A stretch of DNA of 64,000 nt from Pseudorasbora parva (lineage: Eukaryota > Chordata > Actinopteri > Cypriniformes > Gobionidae). Positions 26,065 to 40,000 of this stretch are shown piece after piece (position 1 is the stretch's first letter; the number at the start of each line of letters is the position of its first letter). The translations under genes were made by a program, and so were the position numbers. Where the stretch lies: the NCBI RefSeq assembly GCF_024679245.1, contig NC_090178.1:30388242-30452241 (forward strand), in the 5' to 3' direction. The notes under the pieces are model-generated. The model saw only the letters and a list, made by a program, of their open reading frames with translations. It was not told where the DNA came from and did not search any database.

Positions 26065-29000
26065 ATGGAGAAGCCTACGGGTTCTTTACAAGAGCAAGCT
26101 TTGAAACGGAAAGAACGATTAAAAGCTCTACGAGACCGACAGCTTCAAGTGAGTGGCTTAATAAATGTTTTTTTCTTTAATACATGGGGTAAAAAAGCGT
26201 GCTCACTGGCTAACGTTAACTTGCTGTAGTAGTTAGCATGTTAGCAAAACAGTTAAACATTTTACTGTTTTATGAGTAATATAGCATCAGTTATCAAGAA
26301 GATTGAGTAATTTTGATATCTTTTCCCCGTCTTATAATGCATTTTTTTAATCCAAAGACGTTTTGCTCTAAATAATATTTGCATTTCCGCCTCAGTTGAT
26401 ATTGTAGTTTATACTTGAATGGTAATCAATGGCACAAAGTGTCCCAATCACCCTAAATTCACTCCTATAACTAGATTCAGTGCTTCATGTCACTGCAAGT
26501 TTTGTCTTAAACAAACAAACAAACAAACAAACAAGAAACTTGTTATCAGTGGTAATCAACATGTCACAAATAATAATACCTATGAACTATGAATTTCTTG
26601 TATCCCTTTTTCGTTTCTTAAATGCATACAGTAAATTAGTGCCTTTGATTCATTGTGCATCAGAGTTTTCATGTGTTTTATTGTATGTCAGTGTTCATCA
26701 GACTTTAATAGTTTTGGATCAAAGACATTTGGATTTTTAATTCGTGTTCACAACCAGTTATTTTATTTAACTACAGGGACAGGGACCTGAGGATGGAGAG
26801 CCTGCAAGCAAAAGAGCTCCGGAGGCCTCTGAGACAGAGGAAAGACACAGGTAAACGTGCACATAAAGTCTGGTGTCACTTCTACCAAAGAATACCACAA
26901 AGACTAAAGTAAATTCTCAGTTACACCATTTAGAAACAAATATGACTTGGTTGAATAGACTGCCTGTTGTAAATGGACAATAAATAACAAAGCTGTACTC
27001 TGTTTACATGATCTTAAGAATGGCTGCGAGGTAAAGGTCTCTCTTGTTCTAAGCTCTATTTCAGGCTCAAGCCAAGGCCTAGAGCTCTCTGCCTTTTTCC
27101 GTTGTTTACTTTGAGATTCACAGAACCCTTGTGCTCCCCTCCTGAGCTCAAGAGGTGTTTGGCATTAACAGTTTGCAAACTGAACACTCATCACCCAATA
27201 TCTGGACAGTGTCTAGCTTAGTACAGGAAAAAAGAGAATTCTGTCATTATTCACTCTCTCTCATGTCGTTTCAAACCCGTATGACTTTCTTCTGTGGCAC
27301 CCAAACAGTTTTAAATCCAATTGTATGAACGAAAACCCTGAGATATTTTGTAAAATAGTTTGTGTTCCTTAGAAGAAAGTTTTGGAACAATGTTAGGGTA
27401 AGTAAATGATGACAGAATTAACCTAATGACTTAATATATCTACATTTTTGTAGGGTATAAGGCTTTTACTTTGTTTAGAGGAGTTTTATTTTTTATGTAG
27501 CTGATATGGGAAAGAATGTTCTAAGGTGTGTCTCCTTAAACATGCATTATTAAAATGGCAACACGGCTTGGAAGCAGTGAGGTGTAATTTGCTACCCACC
27601 ACACTTTGTGTTACTGTGACACTTCCAATGCTACAATTCCTGACAAATAATCACATTTCTTTACAAAAACAAAATGACAGTTTGTATTGTCTTTCAGGTT
27701 TTGGGCTTGTGTTTGGGCTTGTAGAGGGAAATATTTTATGATCTGTTTTTATGATAAAAACTGACAAAAGAATTTAACTTGTATTTATTTTCTACTTTAA
27801 GAAAGTAATACTTTTATTCAGTGGATACATGTATCCAGTAAGTATGTTTGAATGAAGCTCAACCTTTCACCTTAGCCAGACAATATTTTGTCACAGGTTG
27901 AGCAGTAGGAGAAATATTAAATGTCCAAATTGGCTTTTCCCATTTTCCCAAGCAAAGTAGCAGCCCATCTCACAACATCGCATTTGTTATTTCTGTGCTT
28001 TGTAAATTACTTTTGTCAGCAACCAGGATTTAATGTCCCACTGCTGCCTATTTTAGAGTGTAGGAAGCCCAATGTTGGCCCCCTCGCTCTGAGAAACGAG
28101 AGACCTTCCACCAAACTGTCAAGGCCCTCAATTCAGCCCCGTCCCTCTGAGCGATTCAAGAACACAAGAGCTTTTCCCTTGAGAATTAATCCCATCTTTC
28201 TGTATGTGATTAAATTAGAAAACAGGATACTGTTCTACCCAATGCATCCAAACCACTGGCCACGAGTTATTTAGGACTTCAGGATGCTCAAAATGCTCAC
28301 TTAGAGTTGACAAACGGCTGTTGACATTCCAAAATTGTTGGATTGTTTGCCTGTTCTACTGTAGATGAGGAAAGCCAGTGGTCCTGTATTGTTCCAGCAG
28401 GTGGTCAGGAAGTTTTTTCAGGAAAACTGAGGACAGGGAGGCGTTCCCAGCTCTTTGTTTTAGTCTGGTGTTTTGAGTGTTTTTCCAACATGCTTCAAAA
28501 CTCTTGTTTGGGGTCATAACATTTTGTGCAGCTTTCCAGGGCCTTGATAGGGTTTGGCTATGAAATTTGAGTATTATTAAGGTAGCGGTCACAGTGCTTT
28601 GTGTTGGATGACATGTTGTTTCCGTTTCATTACGCTTTATTTTGACAACCCTACACCCAAGACAATTGAAAAGGAGTGGTGACACAGCTGACTTTAACAA
28701 TCTGTTTGTTCCCTGCCCATCTAATTACATGGGTTGACTCTACTGAAAATAAATTTAGATCAAGCAGTGATTGAATGTCACTTTTTTTTTTTTTTTTACT
28801 TTAAAAAAAAACTTTAAAGCATATTTTTCAAGGTGAAAACAATTGTACTCGTACCACATGACGTTATAATTTGAATGAACTTTGCCTTAATACATTCTTA
28901 TTGGCCATGACACTGTCATGAAGGTCTTCAATGGTCCTCTCTATGGTTTTTCATTTTCTTAATGTTGGTCACACCACATGACTTTGATATGGAGGACAAA

Positions 29001-32000
29001 CATTTTACAAATAAACACTTAAAAATATTTTATTTTCCCAGAAATAATAAAGAATTTTCCTTGAAATATTTTTTTAATGAGGCTTTTTTCCCCCTTTGTT
29101 AAAACATGTTTGACTTCACGTCCCCCCCCCAAAAAAAAAATCTGAAAATAATTCTCATCAAAATAATGCTCATCATAGGACAAATAAAGTGAACATTACA
29201 TCATTCAGTGACACTTGACTCAATACTGGCTCTCATTTACATCGGATGGTGATGAATGTGGACCTGCTGTAGTCAATAGCTATGTTTTGGTTCTCCTGTT
29301 TTTAATGCAAATTTTGAGAGATTGTATTTAAAAAAAAACAATGGATGGAGATGCCAAGTTGTGCATAAGTTCTAGAAATGCACATAAAAAGCATATGCTT
29401 TCCCTGCCTGCTCTGAGACGCAAGTAATTTATGATGTACGGAAATGTAATTTTGTATGCATAAGTTAAATCCGCAACTTTGGATGGAAACGTGGCTAATA
29501 ATGACATACGAGTGTTTAAAAGCACACGCCAGGTTCTTAGAAAATTTATTTTTGTATTAATTTTGGTTTTATGTGGTTTTGAAATTTTGGGGGTTTGAAT
29601 TTTCATATAATTTTCAAGAAAAGTTTGTTATATTATATGAGGGAATTTTGAATAGGGGTGGGTAAATAACAAGCTTTTTGGTTCATCCTGCTCCTTTTCG
29701 GACAGGTTATTTTATTTTGATGTGTTTATGTGGTAACACAATTATTGTTTGTTCATATTTTACTTTATTTGTGGTTTTATTTTTTATTGGTTGTTTAAAA
29801 TAAAAATAAAAATAAGTTTGATTACTCTAAAAATGTCACGTGGTGTAACCAATTTCAAAAATTATATGAAATAAAAAAAATTCAAAACCTTTTAAATAAT
29901 GAATTTTTCCTCTATGGATCAAGTCCAGACCGAACTGCCCAAGCTTAAATGTTGTGGATGGGGCTGAGTTCGAACTCATTACTGGAAAAGCAGAAATGGC
30001 GCCCGCGACTGTGTCCCGTCATAATAAAAGTCCTGCTTTCTTGCGAGGCGTGTGTTTGCTTAACAATCGCTCCAGCGGCCTTGCTCAGCTCCACAACACT
30101 CGGTCCTGCTCTGCTTCACACTACAGTAACGTTAATAACCGCATCCATGAACATGATTCCTTCTCGAGTCCTAGCCCGAATATTATTTTTATTTATTTTT
30201 CTCCACCGGCTGTGAGGTGAAGACATAGACTGTAAAAAAATATGGACGACTCGACATCATCCGTTTCCGCTTGGCAGATTTAAAGCTTTTAGGCGGCCTG
30301 CACGGCGCGGACATCTTGGGACCGAGTCTGCGCAGTAGCGATTTCAGGACCGGAGTTGCGCAGTAGAGCGCAGGAAGTAGAGCAGGAAGTACAGTCGCGA
30401 TATCAAAAGCCCGCCCACACTCTCGCAGATGCAGAACAATTAATTATGTTGGTGTGAAATAAACAGGAAATGTAGAAATTAAAGCTAAAGCTCCAATCTG
30501 CTCCCAAAAATTTCGAAAAAAGTCCATTAGTGCCTCAGTGACAACTTCACTCAGAGAAGCCGTCAGTCTCAGCTGTCAATCATGACGTCACACACCCCGC
30601 TTTTAAGCTTCAGTAAATGAGAGGGAGACTGCAGACTTGGCGTAATCAAACTACGCCTTTGTTTTGAATAGGTGACCTCTAGCGGATGGAAAAATGACAT
30701 GGCTTTAATTAATTTTTAACTTCTCAATGTAAAAATAAATTTTTATAATTATTAAATTCATAAGGTGGTGATGAATGTTGGCCTGCTGTAGCCCCTTTTC
30801 TGAGAACAAAATGGGCACACATCTCAAGAGACCAACGAGTGAGCAATGTGATGAAAATAATTGATCAGTCTCCTATAGGACAGTTTAAAACAAACCTTGA
30901 TGTTCTGTTGATCGCAGTGTGAAGAACCTATATGCTTCCCTGGAGATCTAGCAGCACATTTTGCAAGGATGTTAATAGAGTGATGGCATAATTGGGCTGG
31001 TTTCAACCCCTGTCAGCTGTGGTCCCAAGACACGGTCAGGTGCTACATGCTAATTAGCTCGTTCTACAAAGATGAAGAGAGCCTTTGTACACATGGTGAG
31101 TGAATGTACTCTCTGGATGCCGCCACAGGCTGGATTCAGCACTCAAACAGCACCAGCTGCCTACTGTCCTAATTAAATGTTTATCTGCACTGCCACCTGC
31201 TGGTTACTGGGGTGTCCTGTGATGGTCTTTTGTAATATCATCTTGAATTTATAATAGGTTAACTTATAATTAAGGCAGTGACAACACTCATAACTGAGTA
31301 AATTGCATTGTTTTGCAATTATGTTTGCAGAGAGCTGAAACTGAGAAATTACACACCGGAGGACGAGGAGCTGAAGGAGAGACAGGTGCCCAAAGCAAAA
31401 CCTGCATCAGGTGAGAACGCGACTTTACATTATATTTTCAAATCTTTATACCTGCTAATTAAGCTGACCTTTCAGTAATTGTCATGCTGGGTGATAATGT
31501 TACAGCAGGTGATCAGGTGTTGGGTTACAGGATTGTCTTAATAGTCTTGTTTCATATTCCTGTAGTGGAGGACAAGGTCAAGGACCAACTCGAAGCTGCA
31601 AACCCAGAGCCTGTGATTGAGGAAGTGGTGAGTGGATTTTCAGTCATTTTTGAAACATGATGCCATATGAACAGCATCAGTGTTTCCTGAATGAAAACAC
31701 ATCTTCTCAAAAGTTTGTATTTTTAAAAAGAATGTATTTTTAATCTCTTGTGACTTGTTCTCAGGATCTGGCCAATCTTGCCCCCAGAAAACCAGACTGG
31801 TACAAACCTTCAATTGATATTTATAAAACACAATCATACATCATATTCACTGTGATTTGATTTGATTACAATTTGTATTAATTTAATGCTGTCAATAAAA
31901 AAAATGACTGGTTTGTGTTTGTAATAGGGATCTAAAGAGGGACGTTGCCAAGAAGCTTGAGAAACTAGAGAGGCGAACACAGAAAGCCATTGCTGAACTT

Positions 32001-35000
32001 ATACGTGAGTATGACTGAGACAGGAACAGTTTTTTCAGTGTCCCTGTTATGCAATTTTAAAGACTTTGTTTAGGAGGCATCCAACAATAGGTTATTGTAG
32101 CATCCAAGGTCAAAAATTATGGACGCACCGATACCACTACTGGGGGTCGGTCCGATACTGTGCTCAAGTACTCGTAAAACACATCTTTGGTTGCGGAGCC
32201 GTGTGGAAAGTTACACACCGCCAAGTGAAAAGGGGTTTTGGGCTCTCAACACGCATGACTGCGATGACTTCATTTTTGCGCTAGTCCGGACGCAGCGTGT
32301 ATAAACCAAGCTTAACCTCTCGTCACGCAGATACCTCGCGGTAGTGTTGAAAGTGAAAGTCTGTTCAGTAAGGATGTGCGATCCATTTGAAAGAACATCG
32401 TCAAATGCCAAACTGAATGCCGCTAAAAATAGATCACATGCAAATGCTTTTCTTGCATTATGATCAGTGTATTAAACTTGAGCGTTCACTAAAGCAACAT
32501 TAGCCCTTATAGACAATAGACAGGACCAATAAGTCAAACCTAATAGCCAATATTATAAACAGATTTTCTCAAATAAAAGTTAGTCCACGTAAGTCAGCAC
32601 GTTAAGGTATTGTCGTTCGTCAAATACTTGGATGTTCAGGTATAAGCGTTCTTCTCGTGTCTGAAAATAATCTGCACACCTCAGCAAAATAAGCTTGTCG
32701 TGTACTGACAACTATACATTATTTAATCATATTAGGATGTTGATAACCAACTGTTCAAGTCCAAAGTAATATTCATTCATAATGTTTCTCCTTTAGTCCG
32801 ATATAAAATTTCATACCTTATTGTCCCTCATAACCGGTAGTATAACAAGCCTACGCAAGCTTAATTGTTATACTAGTTTGACATGTCATGTAAGAAAGCA
32901 GAAACATTTTGTGTAAGCTTTCAAAATCCTCCCTCTCCCTGCTCATCTTTGTGGACATTTATCTGAAGCCTCCGCGAGTGCTAGAGAAAACCAACGCATG
33001 CCTTCAGGTTTAATGTTACACATGACATAACAGAAGCGCTTCTAATAAACAGAATGTTGTTGTCCTTTGGTGTTGATGCTAATATAGTTATCGTTATTGT
33101 TCTTGGTGTGAATGGGCCTTTCTTTGGTGTCAGAAGAAAAAATGTAGCATTGAATATTTCTACATCACTTTTTATCAGATGTAAAGCTTTTTAATAATGA
33201 GCTCTGCCAGGGCTTTATGTAAGGCCAATTGCTGCCAGGATTTAAAGGGTTACTTCACCGCTTTTTCATATTAAACTATTTTATTCCCTTTACTGAAACA
33301 AGTTGATACATACCTCTCTCGTCTCAGTGCGTGCACTTAATTGCTCTCTCGCGGTGACATTCTGATAGCATTTAGCTTAGCCCACTAAGCCCAGTTCATT
33401 CACTATGGAACCAAACAGAGATCAAGTTAGAAGCGACCAAACACCTCCACATTTCCCCTATTTAAATACAGTTACACAAATAGTTGAACGATCAAGTATG
33501 GTGACAAAATAAAATGCGGCACTTCTCTAATCGGATTAAAAAGGAGAACTATGATGTATGGCGGAATAGCACTTCTGGGAGTACTTCGGCTCCACGCAGT
33601 AAAAAGTCCCGGCTGAAACATCTTTCCTCACAGCTCCCCCTCACTCTCTCATTTCTGTCAATAGGGAGATGTGAGGCAAGATGTTTCGGCCGGGACTTTT
33701 TACTGCGCCGAGCTGAAGCACTCTCAGAAGTGCTATTCCGCCATACATTATAGTTGTCCTTTTTAATCCGATTAGAAATGCGCCACGTTTTATTTTGTCA
33801 CTTGATCGTTCAACTATTCGTGTAACTGTATTTAAATAGGGGAAACGTGGAGGTGTTTGGTCGCTTCTAACTTGATCTCTGTTTGGTTCCATAGTGAATG
33901 AACTGGGCTTAGTGGGCTAAGCTAAATGCTATTAGAATGTCACCGCGCGTCCGAGAGATTAAGTGCACGCACTGAGACGAGAGAGGTATGTATCAACTCG
34001 TTTTAGTTAAGGGAATAACATAGTTTAATATGAAAAAGTGGTGAAGTATCCCTTTAAAAGCCCTGGAGATTTGTTGTCTCTTAAAGCCGCTGTAAAGTCC
34101 AAATTAAATGTTTTCTGAGATTGTCACCCCACATAAAATCATGTTATTAACCACCCAGCCAATTCTGAATGATAAAAAAAAGTAAAAAAAAAAAAATAGC
34201 TTAACAACATCTTGGAAAAAAAATGAGCAGCATTCTCTGCCCTCAAACGCAGGGGGCTTATCCGCTGTCTGTGCTGAAACCACGTCCGTTCGTAGAAAAT
34301 CTTGTTGCCATAAACACTCAAGACAACACTCAGGTACTGCTCGGCCAGGCACCAAATGTCGGCTGGACGGGAGGAAAAGAAAGTCGTTTCGGCCCCAGTC
34401 TGCAGCGAATCAGTGAATCCCAGTTGTCTCCGATGAAAGTTTGTGCAACTATCTGGTGTAAAGTCACTGCAGACGCAAGTGTTGGTAGTGATCCTCAGCT
34501 CTCCATCAAGGTAGCTGTTCACAAAATGAATCCCCCTCTTTTTGGTATCCTTGTTTTTGTAAGTTGTAGGCTGTAGTAACTAACTAACGGTACTTACAGT
34601 AACTCGCGATCAAACTGATGCGAATGTGCTCTAGTTGTGATAGTGTTGGGGGAGGGGCCATATGCTTAGTGGCTCCATTGCGTCATCCAGCCACCGTTTT
34701 AGGCCTGCCACAAAAATCCTGCACAGAGCGATGGTGAAAAACTGTTAAACGGTCTAACTCCACAATTCAGTACCACACAGTTCAGTCTTGTAACTTGTTT
34801 CAGCAATGCACTTCTAACATTTTTTATGTGTTTAGAAACAAATCTCAGGATTGCCTTTACAGGGACTTTTAAGTCCTCATGAAATCAAAATTGACCATAT
34901 TTACTTTTTTTGGGGGCACATTACAGGTCTTCACAGAAAAATTGTTGGTCGCTGTAATCTTTAATCAAAATCTGGAAAGTTACTTCCAATCTGGAATGGC

Positions 35001-35531
35001 GTTCCCTTTCCGATGATGTCAGTTTGATGGCTTGGGTTTGAATATCCTTAACCACTCCCCTCCAACTTCATCTGCTATGAGTGAGAGATGGAGAGGAGGA
35101 GCGCTGAAGTAAAACCCTAACCTCTAGCCTAGTCAATATTCCGTTTCACTTGGAAATATGTCAGAGCACTGAAGAACTCAATTGCTACTTCCTGTTCACT
35201 GGGACTTTAATGACATCATAAATGGATTTGCTGTCTCTATATGCTCCTCTGGCTCCGACTAGACGTAACATTCCTACAACTCTCTAGTTTTGTATTTCAA
35301 AGCCACAATGAAAATGAGAAGTCTGTATTATCTAGAAAACAATTTTTTTGTGGATCACCAATCAAAGCTAGAGCACACCCTTGTTTTTGAAGCACGTAGT
35401 TAAATCTCATGTTCATAGCTTGTTTATGTCTGGGCCTGTGTGATTCCACAGGGGAACGGCTCAAGGGCAGCGAGGAAGAACTGGCAGGAGCGGTCGGAGC
35501 AGTTGGCATGGAGGAAGGAGACTCAGATTGA
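26065..35531 (+). CDS. ccdc12: Coiled-coil domain-containing protein 12 (Cwf18 family)
   Basis: Seven coding exons join in phase to 163 codons: 26065-26148, 26777-26850, 31331-31410, 31566-31627, 31765-31799, 31928-32004, 35452-35531 (TGA). All junctions are GT-AG. The protein has a basic helical start (LKRKERLKALRDRQ), an acidic linker, then RELKLRNYTPEDEELKERQV. The family signature EPVIEEVDLANLAPRKPDW lies at about residues 94-112, followed by a basic helix KRDVAKKLEKLERRTQKAI (115-133) and an acidic tail ending in Asp. Vertebrate CCDC12 is about 166 aa and very similar. It is the homologue of fission yeast Cwf18, a nuclear spliceosome-associated protein; the role is inferred from the family. 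Intron 2 (4480 bp) and intron 6 (3447 bp) are filled with repeats. The gene converges on kifc2. Confidence 0.95.
26851..31330. other. ccdc12 intron 2: repeats, no further exon
   Basis: It contains a diverged miniature-element fragment at about 27230-27425 (ATGATGACAGAATT end). R4, a relative of 53976-54655, lies at about 29950-30710. That copy is split at about 30222-30630 by another repeat starting CATAGACTGTAAAAAAATAT. Open frames at 27921-28274 and 28356-28700 lack splice context and similarity. Confidence 0.6.
33242..34057. mobile_element. Long fold-back element, copy B (ccdc12 intron 6)
   Basis: The 816-bp near-palindrome has TTAA at each end, the same family and organisation as 23033-23854. 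Arms of about 390 bp pair, including CCGGGACTTTTTACTGCGCC at 33691-33710 with its partner near 33594-33613. If transcribed in the ccdc12 pre-mRNA it would form a long hairpin. Confidence 0.9.
34081..34872. mobile_element. TTAA-flanked miniature element
   Basis: Imperfect inverted ends: TTAAAGCCGCTGTAAAGTCC on the left and TTAAAAGTCCCTGTAAAGGC on the right read inward, with a further matching TCTGAGATT/CCTGAGATT block. Overlapping frames of 117-127 codons on both strands are chance. A second element with TTAAGTCC/TTAAAGTCCC ends may follow at 34869-35210. Confidence 0.65.
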
Positions 35532-36057
35532 ATGACAGTGCCACACATTGGATTTTCTAGAACTTTCCGGCCTATTTCCCATTACATGGCAGTGTGTGTT
35601 TAAAACAAATTTCTTATGCTGAGCTCAGCATGAATTTACACACAACCAGATCAGGTGATAACAAGTGAGTGTTTGTGTGAGAGAGAATGATATAGAAAGA
35701 ATGAGATGCATGTTTTTTCATGCGGAGTACTCAAAAAACTTTTTTTTTTTTTTTTTTACCCTTTTTTGTTTATTAGTAAACAATTCTTACTTTTCTAAAT
35801 TGACTCTGTCTTTTTCCTGAATGCTGAATTTTCATGTATTTCTCGATCTCATCATTGTATTAAATGGGAGGTTCCAAAATCAGACTTGTTACAGAGGAGA
35901 ATACTTAATACTACAATTCAAGAGAATGTTACAGCTAAAACTGCAGTACTAATTTCAAATTTTTCCCCCTCTGACAATTTTCTCAAACAAACTGATAAAC
36001 CTACAGTACACATTTTTGATTAAAAGACAAGTTGTATAGACAGCACAATTCTTTGAC

Positions 36058-36543
36058 AATAAAGTGCGTTCATTATCCTTTTACTGTAACATGGCTAAAA
36101 CTAAGAAACTGACATTTCACATCAAATGTAAACTTATCCTAAACATCCCAGAAAGTTAATACTTGTATATAATTCATTTAAATATATATTATTGATATGG
36201 TGTACGGTTGTACATTTATTACAAATTTATATTTAAGAGTAACACTTTATTCGGTGTGGATTACTCTCAAAAAGAAAAATGAGATATTCACCACTAAATA
36301 ATGCCTTTACCTATAATGTTTTGATGTATAGTTACATTGGTTCTTATCTTTAGCAGATGTTTTCTTCTCCAAAGCCTGGCTTAAATTCCGTCCTATCTAG
36401 TTAATGATTCACTGTTTGAGATGGTTGAAAATGTGAAATTCTGTTCATTAGACTGGATCTTAAAATGCTAAGCTACAACCTACGAAGAGAAGACAGTAAA
36501 TGCTGATTTTGGACAATTTGGCACATCCTTTGTACCTAATAAA
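36058..36543. promoter_or_regulatory. Interleaved polyadenylation signals of ccdc12 and kifc2
   Basis: On the + strand AATAAA occurs at 36058-36063 and 36538-36543, 527 and 1007 bp after the ccdc12 stop. On the minus strand AATAAA occurs at 36246-36251 and 36215-36220, about 770-800 bp after the kifc2 stop. Use of the outer signals would give overlapping antisense 3' UTRs. Which sites are used is not shown by sequence alone. Confidence 0.5.
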
Positions 36544-37018
36544 AGATAGATTGACTGGTTCTACATACATAACATAATCATGGAAGTCCACTCCAACCAT
36601 ACACAAATAAACAAACAAACAAACACAATTTGGCCATTATTTCCTATATATTATACCAAATAATTTTGATGTTTTTGAGTAAATATTAGTATGAACCTCA
36701 AAGCACTATGGAATTAAGATTCTGTGGTTTCGAGTTGTGACTCCCAAGTTTTGCAGAAATATCCACACCACTGTGGAGAACTTTGGTGATATTTTGAACT
36801 TGAGGGAGAGCTTTGTCTTGATACTGGTGTTGGTGAGACTTTGACATGCAGATCATCTAATGGAGAAAAGCCATTGTGGCATCACAGATGTTTCCAGAAC
36901 TGTAGCCCTTGAGTAGGATTGGAAGCCTCAGCCACGGGCTGAAGAGTGCAAGGCTTGTCCATCTACACGTAATGCCATTTTTGGTCCTGTGGTTACTTGT
37001 GAGAGTTGATTGTATGCA

Positions 37019-40000
37019 TTAACTTTTTTCATTATGTGCCCCCGTCTCAATTTTTCGTGCAGCAGGACCCAGCTCCACCTTGCACACTCGCTGAGCAAAC
37101 TTAAGCGAGCACAGGGTCTCTCCAACGTTGCTCTCAAGAGATGAAACCTAAAAAAAAAGATTTTAGATTTCATTAGATTTATTTAAAAATTTACATTATG
37201 TAGGAGGTTGTTTAACACCATGATCTATCAAATGGCATTCCCATTGACTACCTATAGACCATTCAAGGACTTTGAGGGATATTTTACAACACATGGAATA
37301 ACTAGGTAAAATTTCTTTAGTACATTCAGTATACACAATTTTTTTTGTACAAGGTTTTGTTTAGAATATGAATGTAGCCAGGAAAACTAATTGCTGGATT
37401 ATTGAATTAAAAAGGTTCATGGTAAGATAAGAGTTGAGGCATTTAGTAACATGAAAAATAAGCTACTCATTTACCCAACTGTCTATATTTACACATTGTT
37501 TGCGGAGTTAGGGGTGTTCACACAGAACACTACTTTTCCATTGTTTTTCTATGTAAACGCGCTATACATGCACGTGTATAACCATTGTGCTAATGTCTTG
37601 CGTCTAAAAATGATAAACGTTTGATGCAAAACGTTCTTTTTTTTACTGTTATTTTTGTTTTTGTATTGTTGGGGTATAAATTATTTCAGATTTCCCAGCC
37701 CCATATATTCCAGCTTCCACAGAAGTTCCAGGAGTCTATTAAATATTTATAAGGTGACCACTTATGGATATTGTTAAACTTCATTTTTTTAATGGGGATT
37801 TGTTGTGTGGGTGCCGTGCTACCTCCCTGAAATTAGTTTTTGCATGGCAGAATGTCTGAACCCCATTGACATTATATGAAAAAGAAATAACTGTTGTTTA
37901 TATTTTGGTCAGTTACCCTGGCACCTTTTTGTCAAATCGTTTTTTTCACACTGCACTTAACCCTAGGTTATTGTCTCTTTTTTTAACCATGGGCTAATCC
38001 CGAGTTTCACATTTGTCCTTTTAAAAGGGGTAGTAGGACAGCTAAAGAATCTTGGTAAATCATACCTGAACAACCATGGCGGTTTTGTTGCCTTTTCCCA
38101 GCGAGTCCTGCAGAAGGTAGGTGAGTCGTGAGTTCCTGAAGGGTATGTGAGTTTGGTGGGCCTTAAGAGCTTGGATCACATCTCCTAGAGCCAGCAGTGA
38201 GCGGTTGATATTCTGGGCTTCCTTCAGTCTTTCCCCCTCTGCCCCAGACTTCCACACCCTCTCAGAACCAGCCAGATCCACAAGATTCAGCTTACCTGCA
38301 AAGGAGAGGTCAGGGATTTTGAGTAAACTGTATGACTTTTGAGAACTCACAACTAGAGCAATCTAAAGATCCAGTGTCATTGGGCCTGACCGGTGGTTTT
38401 GGCTCCACTGGCGAGGTCTGTGCCCAGCGCAGTCACAGTGAGCAACGCGTGTGATCGAGAGCTATGCTGATTCATCTGCGTTCCAAAAGTGATCCTGTTC
38501 TTTCGAGCTATGGCCAAAATCTGCAGAAAACAACTGATTATTGGAGAGAATATGTTTTGTATAGTAAGCATTATCTTGACATATGAAACCCTGCGACTCA
38601 CTTTTTTGATATGCTGGAAGTTTTTGACCTCCATGACCCTGAGTCCTGGCACATGGAGCTGACCTGTCCCATCAGGGTTGATCTTGATGTCAAGCTTCTC
38701 TCCATCCTTACTGAGTAGATCTCTTGTAACAACCAATTTAAAAATGACAATTATCATCATTTACTCAACCCTCCTGTCATTCTAGGACTAATTTATCTTC
38801 AAAACACAAATTAAGATATTAAATGAAACCAGGTGAGATTTTTGTGTACCACCCCATTACACCAAAACTTTGATGTTTCAAAAAGTTCATAAAGAGACTG
38901 TAAAAAAAACAACAAAAAACATGCTTAAATGCATTTGCTCTAAGTGTGAGAACCAATGAAGTTTTTTTCTTGCACGACAAGCTCTATTTTTGGGACTATA
39001 TTATGGGGAAGCACAGGCGAAGCACTGCTACTTGGGCGCAGCGATATCACGGCTCATCCTCACGTCCTCTGGCTGTTGAGCAATCGCAATGTGTTGCGTG
39101 ATATCTCTGCGCCCAAGTAGCAGTGCTTCACCTGTGCTTCCCCATAATATAGTCCCAAGTCAATTTCTGCCTAGGAAATCGCCTATTCTTAAAGGAACTG
39201 TATGTAAGAAATGTATTTTAATTAATCATAAAATGGTCCTGATATGCCACTAGACATTAAATCTGCAATAGGTAACTAGCCTAGAAATCTAGACGCACCC
39301 TAGCGGCAGCAAATCTGCCGTGAGTTTCGTCTAGCAAGCAGAGAGCAAGGGGGAGTGACCTGTGAGCTGTGCTTGTTTAAATTTTCAGGCTATGTCAACG
39401 TTTTCTAAAAACTCCCTACTGCAGCTTTAAGAAATCATGTTAATTTCAAATGCTTATATCACTGACATCAGTAGTCTGGCCAGGATATTGTCATTTAAAA
39501 GTTGTTTTTTGGGCATCCGGGTTGCCAGGTCTTCTCTAGTTAGCTCAGCTGCAGCTACAAACATTCCTGCTGGATCCTGCAGCCTATCTGACAACCTGGA
39601 GTCAGGGGGGAGGGGGAGAGTGGATACACCTGCAGTACCAGTTTTGGCCACAATCTTACATACACTTCCTTTAATCTGCATCACTATTTGTACTCAATGT
39701 GAATATGCAGGCAACAAGAAGCAATTAGGTGGGGGATTTTCCATGCAGTGGAAAAGCTTTAGATGCTTCTGACTTTATTTAATTAAATAGGCAACAATTT
39801 ATTTAAAATTCAAAAAGGTTGTAGTTGGAGCCCACCACAGATTTGTTTTACATATTGTAAAATAGAATACCTCAGGACCTCGTTGTAAATTTCCACTGAA
39901 CTGACGCTGACGGTGTACGTCCACATGTCTTTTCTTTCCTCAATCTCATTGAACAGGTGTTTCAGGGCTCGTTGGTTGATGCCGGGGTTCTCAACAGTAC

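Noticed and set aside
27921..28700. 117-codon (+) and 114-codon (-) frames in ccdc12 intron 2
   Set aside because: No splice sites in phase with ccdc12 and no recognisable similarity; the ccdc12 exons join perfectly without them.
29949..30220. Two 88-codon frames resembling the minus frame at 54112-54309
   Set aside because: The similarity is explained by both lying in copies of repeat R4; the frames carry no start or splice context and differ at their ends.
34139..34576. Overlapping 127- and 117-codon frames
   Set aside because: They lie inside a TTAA-flanked miniature element and run on both strands; no domain is visible.
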